DNA of 35,350 bases from an uncultured Bacilli bacterium (GCA_944364705.1 CALVWH010000003.1:1-35350); one strand, 5' to 3'. Shown: positions 17,164 through 25,927, numbered from the stretch's first letter. Translations and numbers: made by a program. The notes: generated by a model not told the origin, from the sequence alone.

Positions 17164-17547
17164 ATGGCTTATAAAGCAAGAAAACGTAAAGTGAAAAAGA
17201 ATGTACCTGAAGGAAAAGCATACATTCATTCAACATTCAATAATACGATTGTCACTTTGTGTGATAAAAGTGGAAATGTAATTAGTTGGGCTTCTGCTGG
17301 AACTTTAGGATTTAAAGGAAGTAAAAAATCAACTCCATATGCTGCAGGAATGGCTGCAGAAGCTGCTGGAAAAGCTGCAACAGACATGGGTATGAAAAAA
17401 GTAGATGTTTTTGTTAACGGATTAGGTTCTGGTAGAGAAACAGCTATTCGTTCTTTACAAACGGTCGGACTTGAAATTTTATCAATTTCTGATGTAACAC
17501 CAGTACCACATAACGGATGTCGTCCACCAAAACGTCCACGTGGATAA
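17164..17547 (+). CDS. rpsK: Small ribosomal subunit protein uS11
   Basis: 127 residues with IHSTFNNTIVTLCDKSGNV and the C-terminal DVTPVPHNGCRPPKRPRG. Normal length. Confidence 0.98.
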   Translation: MAYKARKRKVKKNVPEGKAYIHSTFNNTIVTLCDKSGNVISWASAGTLGFKGSKKSTPYAAGMAAEAAGKAATDMGMKKVDVFVNGLGSGRETAIRSLQTVGLEILSISDVTPVPHNGCRPPKRPRG

Positions 17548-17566
17548 TAAGATAAGGAGTGGTGAA

Positions 17567-18517
17567 ATGTTAAATTTTGAAAAACCAATGTATAAAATTA
17601 CAGACTATGTCGAAAGTAGTCATTATGGAAGATTCGAATTAGAACCTTTAGAAAGAGGATTTGGAACAACCATTGGAAATGCTCTTCGTAGAGTTATGCT
17701 TTCTAGCATGCCTGGTTCTGCAATTGTTGCAGTTAAAATCGAAGGAGTTATGCATGAATTTCAAACAATTGATGGTGTTTATGAAGACGTTACCGCAATC
17801 GTTTTGAATTTAAAAAATGTTGTTGTTAAAAACCTTACCGATGAAGATCAAATTTTACATTTATCAGTATCTGAGGAAAAAGTTGTAACAGCTGCTGATA
17901 TTGATGCAAATCCAAATGTAGAAATTGTAAATCCAGACCAAGTAATCGCTACTTTAGCAAAAGGTGGAAGATTGGATATGGAACTTGTTGTTTCCAATGG
18001 TAGAGGATATGTTCCATCAAGTGAAAATAAAAAATTTATTGAAAACAATAAAATTGGATATATTGCTATCGATGCTCTTTATTCTCCAATCGAACGTGTT
18101 AGTTTCGAAGTAGAAGCTGCACGTGTTGGGCAAGATGCAAGTTACAATAAATTAATTATGGATGTCTATACAAACGGTTCAATTCGTCCAGAAGAAGCAA
18201 TGGCTCTTAGTGCTAAAATCTTAATTGAACACTTGAATATTATTACAAACCTTAGTGAAATCGCAGATACTACTGGGGTTATGAACGCAAAACAAGAAGA
18301 TAGCAAGTTAAAGAAATTAGAAACACCTATCGATGATTTAGATTTTTCCGTAAGAGCTTATAATTGCTTAAAAAGAGCGAACATCAATACGCTTGGAGAT
18401 TTAACAGAAAAATCAGAACTTGAAATGATGAAGATTCGTAACTTAGGTAAAAAATCTTTAAAAGAAGTTATTGATAAAATTAAAGATATGGGACTTAGAT
18501 TCCGTGATGATGATTAA
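17567..18517 (+). CDS. rpoA: RNA polymerase alpha subunit
   Basis: I chose the ATG at 17567 (MLNFEKPMYK), 7 bases after AAGGAGT. An in-frame GTG at 17540 would overlap rpsK and lacks a suitable site. The 316-residue protein has the dimerising N-terminal domain with LEPLERGFGTTIGNALRRVML (about residues 27-46) and the C-terminal DNA-binding domain with LGDLTEKSELEMMKIRNLG. It assembles the polymerase core. Confidence 0.97.
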   Translation: MLNFEKPMYKITDYVESSHYGRFELEPLERGFGTTIGNALRRVMLSSMPGSAIVAVKIEGVMHEFQTIDGVYEDVTAIVLNLKNVVVKNLTDEDQILHLSVSEEKVVTAADIDANPNVEIVNPDQVIATLAKGGRLDMELVVSNGRGYVPSSENKKFIENNKIGYIAIDALYSPIERVSFEVEAARVGQDASYNKLIMDVYTNGSIRPEEAMALSAKILIEHLNIITNLSEIADTTGVMNAKQEDSKLKKLETPIDDLDFSVRAYNCLKRANINTLGDLTEKSELEMMKIRNLGKKSLKEVIDKIKDMGLRFRDDD

Positions 18518-18534
18518 AAGTTAGGAGGATATAT

Positions 18535-18888
18535 ATGTACAGAAAATTAGGTCGTACCAACAAACATAGAAAAAGTATGCTTGCAAACCTAACGAAAGAT
18601 CTTATTAACAATGAAAGAATCGAAACAACAGAAACCCGTGCAAAAGAAGTGCGTAAATTTGTTGACAAAATGATTACATACGGAAAAGATGGATCTTTAG
18701 TTGCAAGAAGAAAAGCATTAGCCTTTTTACATAACGACAAAAACACAGTAAAAAAAGTATTTGATGATTTAGCACCTCGTTATGCAAATCGAAACGGTGG
18801 ATATACAAGAATCTTAAAATTAACAGAACGTAGAGGCGATGACGCTTTAATGGTAATTTTAGAACTTGTTGAAGGAGATGAAAAATAA
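18535..18888 (+). CDS. rplQ: Large ribosomal subunit protein bL17
   Basis: 117 residues, starting MYRKLGRTNKHRKSMLANL, with RNGGYTRILKL. It is the last gene of the superoperon, followed directly by a terminator. Confidence 0.98.
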   Translation: MYRKLGRTNKHRKSMLANLTKDLINNERIETTETRAKEVRKFVDKMITYGKDGSLVARRKALAFLHNDKNTVKKVFDDLAPRYANRNGGYTRILKLTERRGDDALMVILELVEGDEK

Positions 18889-18908
18889 GCACAATTGTGC
18901 TTTTTTTT
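18887..18908 (+). terminator. End of the S10-spc-alpha operon
   Basis: The palindrome AAGCACAATTGTGCTT (18887-18902) begins on the rplQ stop and is followed by a T run. Confidence 0.85.
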
Positions 18909-19054
18909 GACTTATATGATTATGAACAAAAAATAAGAAATGGAATGCTAGATCATTGTATTGAAAAAATATAGAATACAAATGGAACCAATCGTCTATG
19001 GAAAAGTTTGACAAAAAAGATGCACTTGGTTTATGAAGTGTCTTATCTCATTAG

Positions 19055-19083
19055 TTGAAAGAAAGTAATATTTGTGTTATCCT
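19055..19083 (+). promoter_or_regulatory. Promoter of the giant repeat protein gene
   Basis: TTGAAA (19055-19060), a 17-base spacer and TATCCT (19078-19083) with the extended TG at 19075-19076. A second, poorer candidate is TTGACA (19008) with TATGAA (19032). The rest of the 220-base gap shows no gene. Confidence 0.45.
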
Positions 19084-19109
19084 TATAAGGAAAGTACTGG
19101 TGGTTTTTA

Positions 19110-22100
19110 GTGGAAAAAATTTCTTTAAATGAATTTTTGAAAATAAAAAATAGACTCCTCTCTTTAGAAACAAAAATAGAGAAAAAAGAGGAAGATTTAA
19201 AAACTTTAGAAGATCAATATTTTAAACTTCAACAACGTCTTCTTTCTTATGATTTAAGTGATATTCCTTTCGAAGCCTGGGAAGGAATACAAATCTTATC
19301 TTATGCAGATCATTGGATGGACTTTTCAAAAACAAAGGCAAACATTGATTTTTCAATCCTTGGATGCCTTGGATTTTGTAACTTTAAAGGATGTAACGTA
19401 AAAAATATAGAAAATCTACAGATGTTTTTAAAACCAGATTTCTTTGATGAAGAAACCATCAAAAAAAATGAACATTTATTTTTATCTGATATCTTTTCAA
19501 AAGAATTTAAAGAAAAATTTTATCAACATCAATTAACAATGGACGATCTTACTTCTTTATCTTTGATGCAAATTTCTGAGTTGAAAGAAAAGAAAGTAGA
19601 ACAACATTTTTCTTTTGAAAAAAATTATAGTAGAAATTTTTTGTTGCTTATCGGTATCGAAAAGGCTCGAAACCTTTATCTATTATCCAAAGAAACCTTC
19701 GAAACCTTAAATATTATTTTTGACCATTTTCAAATATATTTATTAGAAAAAAGCGACTTTAAAACAAACGTACAAAAGGTAGAAGTATCAGAAATGAAAA
19801 GTTTTTTCTTTGCTTCCCTTCGAGACTTAATCATCAATTCCTATATGACCTTGAATATTCAAAACTTTCCAGAAATGTTCCTTAAAGAAAATAAAGACCT
19901 ATTTTTAATAGAAAAACAAATTCCAGAAGAAGTAAAAGAAAGATATTACTTAAAAAAACTAACGTTAGAAGATCTTTCATATCTTTCTGAGTTTCCAGAT
20001 CTTCCGGTCGAAAACTTTGTAGAAGATGGTAGATTTCGAACTTTATCTGCTGCATTAGGATATGGAAATTTACAAAAAGCATTAAAAATAAATTTTAATA
20101 TTATAAAATATCTAATCAATACGAATAAAGTATATGATTTTTGTAATTTTTGTGATTCTATTTCTTTTAAAATGTTATCTAAGATAACTTTTGAACAAAA
20201 ATTTAATCAAGCAATAAAAGAATTTTTTCATATGCATAATACTTTAGAATCTTCCGAGGAACTTATGAACTACGATCCGTCGCTATTTCCATTAGAAGAA
20301 AATCAACGCCAAGTAATAGAACTTTTAACGCTTCCACATATCAAACAATTTGAAAAAGAAACAAATTTCTTTTTTCATAAGTCTTCAAATATGTTTGATG
20401 TCTTTTGCAAATATTATCTAAATAATTTTAATCAAATGCCAGAAGAAAACCTTTCCTATGACGATTTTCTAGAACTTATGGCTCAATGTATCGAAGCAAT
20501 GAAAGCATCAAACATTTTCACTATCGTACCAAACTATGATTGGATGGAAGGAAAATTTCGGGAAGATCATCCGGAGCTTTTTATCGATAAAAATGCTCCA
20601 GAAGAATTAAAAGGTGCCTTTTATAAAAATCAAATCACCCCAGATCTTTTACGAAACCATAAAGAATATATTCCTTATTTATTCGATAAAAATTTAGAAA
20701 CAACGATTAAAGTAAAATGGAATTTAACCTTTTCTATCGAAGGACAATACACTTGTTACACAAATTTTATTAGAGAATACGAAAAACGCTATGGAAAACA
20801 AAAACTCTTAAATTTATTAGTAGCTTACGGAGATTTACTATCAGATCTTTCCGTTTCCAACGAACATCAAGAAATCGAAAATGAAAAAGCTATTGAAAAA
20901 AATTTACAAGAAGCAATTTATCAAAAAATATTAAAAGAAAACGTCGATTATTCTTATTTAGAAACTTTAGATTCTTTTGTAAAAAAGTATCCAGATATAT
21001 TTTTAAACTTAGATTCTTTCGACTTTCCAGAAGAAGAAAAGTTACGCTTAAAAAAACGTTTTTATGAAAGAAAATTAACGTTCGAGGATATTTGGAAACA
21101 TCCAGAGTTAGTCTCTATCCTCGCTCATAAAAACTTAGAAATTCCGTTTTGGAATTTGTATCATATCCATTCTTATGATACTCCAGTTAATTTAAAAACA
21201 AATACCACTTTATTTTTAAAGAAGTTGAAAAAAGAAGAATTTTTAAATCTTTGTGCTTGCTACGGTCGATATCTAACCGATGTTCCGAATTTATCTTTTG
21301 AATTTAAAGAGAATTCCGAAGAAAATTTTCTTCTTTTAAAAAGAAAAATAGAATCTTATATCAAAAAAAGAAGTAGAAGCGGGGAAATATCTTATACGTT
21401 GGAAGATGCACCAGATTTTTTAAAAAAAGAATGTCCAGACTTATTTTTAGAAGAAAATGCACCAGAAGAGTTAAAAAAATACTTTTATAATAAAGACGAA
21501 AGATATCCGCTTAACTTTGTAATATTGCACAATCATCCAGAATGGATGCCATATCTAAAAGGAAAATCTATAAGTACTGCTTTATCTAGAGGATTAACGA
21601 TCAAAAACAACATGCAGAAATACTTTAACCTTTTTGGCGAAGAAACTGCCTTAAAATTAGGCCTTACAAAAGCAAATACGGTAACCAAAATGATTGATGA
21701 CGATCAAGTAGATTTAATGAAAAAATGGTATGATAAAACTGGACAAACGTTTTTACCAGATTATGTCGTGATGCAAACATTTCCAATCGATCAAGCCGAT
21801 AAGTTTTTAACATCTGGTAGACTATGGAGTAAACTCATGAACATTCAAAGCTTTTGTCAAACTGCAGAAGCAAGAGAAGCTACTCTAAAATTAGCATATT
21901 CGTTTGGTGCGTTTGATGCGGATCAAAGAGGATTTAAAAAATTAGAAGAATTATTAACTGGATTACCAAAACAAATTTCTTCCTCTTATGAACATGTGAT
22001 GAACAATGTAAAAAATAGGATCGAAGAAAACAAAGAATCTATGCAAAAATTCTTCAAAAAAGAAGAGGGAGAAAAAGAAATAAAATCGGATCTATTTTCC

Positions 22101-23678
22101 ATGTTCTATAAAAAACAAGGAGACAATTACACCTTAAAAATCAATCTCCAAGAGTATCCAAAAACATGTCAATATTTCCGATCATTCCTCGAACAATTTC
22201 CAGATTCTCCGGTCTTAACTCCGGAAAAAGCCCATCAACTTTTTGGAGGATTTTCTTTCCAATATGATCCAGATTTTCGAGAATTTCTCCTTTCAAATTT
22301 CAATCAAATATTAACACATCCAGAATATACAACGTACGTATCCGCAATGCAAAAACAATTTTCCATGATAAAAGCCATCAATAGCAATCGAAAATTAACC
22401 CTTGACTTAGCCCTTGCTTATGTACAAGAAAATAAATTTACTTCCGTGGACGTTGGAAACGAAGAAGTAGCAGAAATATCTGCCATCGCCGGATATACTC
22501 AAGAAGATTTTGATAAACTACAAGAAATTTATAATTATGGGAAACAAAGAATCTTTAGTAGTATCCCAAAAATAGAAAAAACAAAAGGAAAATATACGTA
22601 TGAAATGCTTAGACTAGATGATCCACTTGCTATGGCCATTGGAACACTTACCGACTGCTGTCAAGAGTTAGGAAATGCCGCAGAACTTTGTATGGAACAT
22701 AGTATGGTTGATAAACATGGAAGAGTCTTTGTCGTTCGCGATGATCAAGGAAATATCGCTGCTCAAAGCTGGGTATGGAGAAATAAAAATGTCATATGCT
22801 TTGATAACATTGAAATACCAGACAAAGCTTTTGTTCGAGCAATAAAAAACGATCCAGTATCCGGAGGAAAAGGCTTTGCAAAAGAAATTTATGACCTTTA
22901 TAAACAAGCAGCAAAAGATCTAATAAAAGAAGACGAAAAAGTTTATTATACCTTATTAGAACAAGGAAAAATCACACAAGAACAATACGAAGGATTAAAA
23001 CTTGGAAAAGTAACCGTCGGATTAGGATATAACGATATCGCTTCAGAAATTAAAAAAAGAAGTCCAGTAGATAACGGTATTTTGTCACATCCTCTACCTT
23101 TTAAAGAACCAGTAAAACTATCAAGAGGATTATACCAGACAGATTCAAATACCCAATATATTCTAGAAGAAACCGAAAGAAAACAAGACTATAATGGAGA
23201 TACTTTCGCCTTACATCAAGACCCTTACATAGAATATACCGATAAAAACTTTACCAAGAAAAACTTCTTAACCTTAGAAAAATTAGAACTCGAAACAAAA
23301 GGAGAAATTAAAAATTTAAATTTTTATTTTGAAAACGAACAAAAACCTTCCGTATCCGAAATTGCCGATGCTTATAATTTTAAACCAGAAAACACAAAAA
23401 TTGTGATGAATCCAAATTTCGCAATCATTTATGAAGAATCTGAAAATCAAATAAAACTTGGAGATTTCCTTTTCCATACAAAAATAAAAAAGGAAAAGCA
23501 ACAAATCGACATGAAAATGCAAGTAGAAATTCAAATTCGTTTGGCGCTAGAACAAATCGCGAATGGAAAAAACGTGGACATTACCGCTTTAAATGAAAAA
23601 CAAAAACAAATGTATGAACAAGTGATGAAATTAACTGAAGAAATCGATAGGGAAAGGGGACTTGGCCGTGCAAGATAA
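19110..23678 (+). CDS. Giant repeat protein of unknown function (1522 residues)
   Basis: Not recognised as a named protein. It starts at GTG, 6 bases after a weak GGTGG. Residues 8-45 are a charged coiled coil. A unit of the form P(D/E)LF(L/I)-NAPEELK-FY-LT-EDL, then HPE and a leucine-rich end, recurs near residues 122, 261, 487, 627 and 775, spaced about 140 residues apart except for one 226-residue gap. Residues 950-1150 are charged and helical. Residues 1160-1320 look like a separate enzyme-like domain with LTDCCQELGNAAELC, VVRDDQGNIAAQSWVWR, FDNIEI and GGKGFAKEIYDLY, resembling the strand-loop-helix order of a GNAT acetyltransferase. No signal peptide or membrane segment is seen, so it is probably cytosolic. 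Its end overlaps the next gene by 11 bases. Confidence 0.85.
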   Translation: MEKISLNEFLKIKNRLLSLETKIEKKEEDLKTLEDQYFKLQQRLLSYDLSDIPFEAWEGIQILSYADHWMDFSKTKANIDFSILGCLGFCNFKGCNVKNIENLQMFLKPDFFDEETIKKNEHLFLSDIFSKEFKEKFYQHQLTMDDLTSLSLMQISELKEKKVEQHFSFEKNYSRNFLLLIGIEKARNLYLLSKETFETLNIIFDHFQIYLLEKSDFKTNVQKVEVSEMKSFFFASLRDLIINSYMTLNIQNFPEMFLKENKDLFLIEKQIPEEVKERYYLKKLTLEDLSYLSEFPDLPVENFVEDGRFRTLSAALGYGNLQKALKINFNIIKYLINTNKVYDFCNFCDSISFKMLSKITFEQKFNQAIKEFFHMHNTLESSEELMNYDPSLFPLEENQRQVIELLTLPHIKQFEKETNFFFHKSSNMFDVFCKYYLNNFNQMPEENLSYDDFLELMAQCIEAMKASNIFTIVPNYDWMEGKFREDHPELFIDKNAPEELKGAFYKNQITPDLLRNHKEYIPYLFDKNLETTIKVKWNLTFSIEGQYTCYTNFIREYEKRYGKQKLLNLLVAYGDLLSDLSVSNEHQEIENEKAIEKNLQEAIYQKILKENVDYSYLETLDSFVKKYPDIFLNLDSFDFPEEEKLRLKKRFYERKLTFEDIWKHPELVSILAHKNLEIPFWNLYHIHSYDTPVNLKTNTTLFLKKLKKEEFLNLCACYGRYLTDVPNLSFEFKENSEENFLLLKRKIESYIKKRSRSGEISYTLEDAPDFLKKECPDLFLEENAPEELKKYFYNKDERYPLNFVILHNHPEWMPYLKGKSISTALSRGLTIKNNMQKYFNLFGEETALKLGLTKANTVTKMIDDDQVDLMKKWYDKTGQTFLPDYVVMQTFPIDQADKFLTSGRLWSKLMNIQSFCQTAEAREATLKLAYSFGAFDADQRGFKKLEELLTGLPKQISSSYEHVMNNVKNRIEENKESMQKFFKKEEGEKEIKSDLFSMFYKKQGDNYTLKINLQEYPKTCQYFRSFLEQFPDSPVLTPEKAHQLFGGFSFQYDPDFREFLLSNFNQILTHPEYTTYVSAMQKQFSMIKAINSNRKLTLDLALAYVQENKFTSVDVGNEEVAEISAIAGYTQEDFDKLQEIYNYGKQRIFSSIPKIEKTKGKYTYEMLRLDDPLAMAIGTLTDCCQELGNAAELCMEHSMVDKHGRVFVVRDDQGNIAAQSWVWRNKNVICFDNIEIPDKAFVRAIKNDPVSGGKGFAKEIYDLYKQAAKDLIKEDEKVYYTLLEQGKITQEQYEGLKLGKVTVGLGYNDIASEIKKRSPVDNGILSHPLPFKEPVKLSRGLYQTDSNTQYILEETERKQDYNGDTFALHQDPYIEYTDKNFTKKNFLTLEKLELETKGEIKNLNFYFENEQKPSVSEIADAYNFKPENTKIVMNPNFAIIYEESENQIKLGDFLFHTKIKKEKQQIDMKMQVEIQIRLALEQIANGKNVDITALNEKQKQMYEQVMKLTEEIDRERGLGRAR

Positions 23679-24681
23679 CATATCTACTATAATTTGTAAT
23701 GCGATAACGATAAACAAAGATCCTTTAAAAGAAAAAATAAAACCAATCATAAACCAATTAGAAAAAGTCTTTGAAGAAAATAAAGAAGCAATTCTTAATG
23801 CCAATAAAATTGATCAAAAAAATAGAAATGGATTTCTTATCGATTTTGATCATTTAAACCGGATCTTTTCGAATGTAAAACAAGAACCAATTCCTTATGG
23901 AGAAGTCATCCTTTCACAAAAAGATGACGAGAAACAAATCATCTATGGTATACAAAAAATGGATTATGGAACAGTTCTCGTAATTCATGATGGAGATCCA
24001 TACATTCTCTTAGAAATGGCCATAAGAAACCTTATGGCTGGAAATGCAACGATTTTTTCAAACCATGGATTTATGTATGGAACCAATCAATTGTTTATCC
24101 AAATCTTTCAAAACGTATTAAAACAATTTCAAATTTCCAAGTATTTTGTTCAACTTTATATAACTGAGAATTTTGATGAAATCTTAGGAAATTACGCAAA
24201 TATCGATCTAGTTGTATGCATTGGAGATTCTCTTTTACAACAAAAAGTTTTAGAAAAAAGTAAAAACAAAACCATTGTTTGTGGATATGGAATCTTTGAA
24301 CTTTATGTAGAAGACGAAAAAAATATCGAATTTATCAAAAAAATAAAAAATAGTACACCAAAAATACAAATTTATGCCAAAAAAGGAATAAACATAGAAG
24401 ATTTAGACGTAATCTTTGTAGAAGATATTGAAGAAGCAATCGCACAAATCAACTATACCGGAAGCCATTATGCCTCTTCCATTTTTACTTCATCCAAAGA
24501 AAATGCTTCAAAATTTATCAAAAAGGTCAAATCAAAAACCGTAACCGTAAATACAAGTCCTACCATCGAACAAGTTTTAGATATCCAAGAATCCGACTTG
24601 GTTTATGAAAAAACAATCCTTTATCCATTTTCTCTTTCCCTATCTGGAGAAAGAGAAGAAATCATAATTTATGAAAAATAA
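23668..24681 (+). CDS. ProA-like protein lacking the catalytic cysteine
   Basis: 337 residues from GTG 23668, chosen because AGGGG at 23655-23659 is properly spaced; TTG 23662 is too close. The N-terminal part (ENKEAILNANKIDQKNRNGF, about residues 36-55) and the MDYGTVLVIHDGDPY and LMAGNATIFSNHG stretches match glutamate-5-semialdehyde dehydrogenase (ProA), as does INYTGSHYASSIFTSS near residue 265. ProA is about 415 residues. Here the segment with the catalytic Cys (CNAxETLLV) is shortened and no equivalent Cys is seen. No proB is nearby. It overlaps the giant gene, so the two are probably translated together. It is either a pseudoenzyme or a decaying gene; the uninterrupted frame favours a retained non-catalytic role. 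Confidence 0.7.
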   Translation: MQDNISTIICNAITINKDPLKEKIKPIINQLEKVFEENKEAILNANKIDQKNRNGFLIDFDHLNRIFSNVKQEPIPYGEVILSQKDDEKQIIYGIQKMDYGTVLVIHDGDPYILLEMAIRNLMAGNATIFSNHGFMYGTNQLFIQIFQNVLKQFQISKYFVQLYITENFDEILGNYANIDLVVCIGDSLLQQKVLEKSKNKTIVCGYGIFELYVEDEKNIEFIKKIKNSTPKIQIYAKKGINIEDLDVIFVEDIEEAIAQINYTGSHYASSIFTSSKENASKFIKKVKSKTVTVNTSPTIEQVLDIQESDLVYEKTILYPFSLSLSGEREEIIIYEK

Positions 24682-24715
24682 TTTTACACAAAAAAACAAA
24701 AAAATCAAAAGAATA

Positions 24716-24743
24716 CTGGCAAAAAACAAAGAATTATTATAAA
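24716..24743 (+). promoter_or_regulatory. Promoter of the SDR gene
   Basis: CTGGCA (24716-24721), a 16-base spacer and TATAAA (24738-24743), with an overlapping TAAAAT. Weaker than the other promoters of this window. Confidence 0.4.
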
Positions 24744-24775
24744 ATAGTACCAAGAGATAAAAGCAGGGTGATCAA

Positions 24776-25528
24776 ATGAAAGCATTAATTACAGGAGCTA
24801 GTTCTGGAATCGGACTTGCTATGGCAAAAGAATTAGAAAAACAAGGATATGAATTAATTCTAGTTGCTAGAGATAAAAAAAAATTAAACAAAATCAAAAA
24901 AGAATTTAAAACAAAAGTAGAAATTCTTTCCTACGATTTATCTTCAACCTTTCATTGTATGAAACTATACGATAAAGTCAAAAACGAAGATATTGAGATT
25001 CTTATTAATAATGCTGGTTTTGGAATTTTTGGAAAATTTGAAGAAACCAATTTAAATAAAGAAATTGATTTAATCGATACCAACATAAAAGCCGTACATA
25101 CCCTTACAAAATTATTTTATAAAGATTTTAAAGAAAAAAATAAAGGATATATTTTAAATGTCGCATCCTCTGCAGCTTTCTTACCAGGACCTTTAATGAG
25201 TACCTACTATGCTTCAAAAGCTTATGTTCTAAGACTTACACAAGCATTATACGAAGAATTAAGAGTCGATCATAGCAACGTTTATCTTGGATGCCTTTGT
25301 CCAGGACCAGTAGATACAAACTTTAATACCGTAGCCGGTGTAGAATTTAGTGTAAAACCATTATCTGCAGAAATGGTTGCTAAATATACAATTAAGAAAA
25401 TGTTCCAAAGAAAATGGGTAATCATTCCTGGAAAATTAATGAAAGTAACCTTTTATGCAGAACATCTTGTTCCAACCAAAATTTTAATTCGATTTGCTTA
25501 TAAAATACAAAAAAAGAAAGACAAATAG
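24776..25528 (+). CDS. Short-chain dehydrogenase/reductase
   Basis: A 250-residue classical SDR. The NAD(P)-binding TGASSGIG is at residues 6-13, NNAG at 78-81, the catalytic Ser at about 131 and YxxxK at 144-148. An Arg at residue 32 just after the second strand hints at NADP. The C-terminal portion with KWVIIPGKLMKVTFYAEHLVP resembles the DltE/YqjQ-like group often linked to lipids or membranes. The substrate cannot be read from sequence. Confidence 0.9.
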   Translation: MKALITGASSGIGLAMAKELEKQGYELILVARDKKKLNKIKKEFKTKVEILSYDLSSTFHCMKLYDKVKNEDIEILINNAGFGIFGKFEETNLNKEIDLIDTNIKAVHTLTKLFYKDFKEKNKGYILNVASSAAFLPGPLMSTYYASKAYVLRLTQALYEELRVDHSNVYLGCLCPGPVDTNFNTVAGVEFSVKPLSAEMVAKYTIKKMFQRKWVIIPGKLMKVTFYAEHLVPTKILIRFAYKIQKKKDK

Positions 25529-25534
25529 TCTCTT

Positions 25535-25565
25535 CCATAATTTACCATAATTTATCCATAATCTT
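25535..25565 (+). repeat. Three tandem CCATAAT repeats upstream of a promoter
   Basis: CCATAATTTA, CCATAATTTAT and CCATAATCTT follow one another at 10-11 base steps (25535, 25545, 25556), close to one helical turn. They end about 15 bases before the TATAAT at 25581 and cover the -35 position, so they could be a protein-binding array. Confidence 0.5.
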
Positions 25566-25580
25566 TTCATATTTATTTTA

Positions 25581-25586
25581 TATAAT
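25581..25586 (+). promoter_or_regulatory. -10 of the thioredoxin-like gene
   Basis: Perfect TATAAT without a clear -35; the -35 position is inside the CCATAAT repeats, which suggests regulated initiation. Confidence 0.5.
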
Positions 25587-25612
25587 AAAATCATGAAAGG
25601 AAGGGTGATAGA

Positions 25613-25843
25613 ATTCAAATAAAAATTATTGGCAGCAATTGTAGTAATGGTATGAAACTTAAGAAAATGGTAGAGAGAGCAATAGAAGACAGAAGAGAAA
25701 CTATTGAAATTGAAGAATGTAACGATAAGAATGCAAAACTTAAGTTTCATGTTTCAAATATACCAGGACTTGTCATTAATGATAAATTAATTAGTGAAGG
25801 GAAAGTCCTCACTGTAAGAGAGATTCAAAAAGTTCTTACATAA
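25613..25843 (+). CDS. Small thioredoxin-like protein, ATT start
   Basis: The reading frame matches the archaeal and bacterial small thioredoxin family (MTH895-like, about 75-80 residues) if it starts at ATT 25613, giving MQIKIIGSNCSNGMKLK. GGAAGG lies 8 bases upstream. The first ATG (25652) would cut off the first strand and the active-site loop. The active site reads C10-S-N-G13, so only the first cysteine of the usual CxxC is kept. The conserved cis-proline loop (IPGLVINDK) and the final helix are intact. A 9-codon ORF (ATG 25593) overlaps the start and stops at 25622. A terminator follows. Confidence 0.7.
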   Translation: MQIKIIGSNCSNGMKLKKMVERAIEDRRETIEIEECNDKNAKLKFHVSNIPGLVINDKLISEGKVLTVREIQKVLT

Positions 25844-25852
25844 TGCAAAAAG

Positions 25853-25883
25853 AGAAGGAAAAAACTTGCACCTTCTTTTTTTT
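25853..25883 (+). terminator. Terminator of the thioredoxin-like gene
   Basis: AGAAGG (25853-25858) pairs with CCTTCT (25871-25876), with a 12-base loop and a T run. The loop holds the -35 of the next promoter. Confidence 0.65.
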
Positions 25884-25894
25884 CGTCTTATAAT
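25866..25894 (+). promoter_or_regulatory. Promoter of the ABC ATPase pair
   Basis: TTGCAC (25866-25871), a 17-base spacer and a perfect TATAAT (25889-25894). Confidence 0.7.
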
Positions 25895-25927
25895 AAAAAA
25901 ATAGACATTATGAGAGGAGGAACAAAT

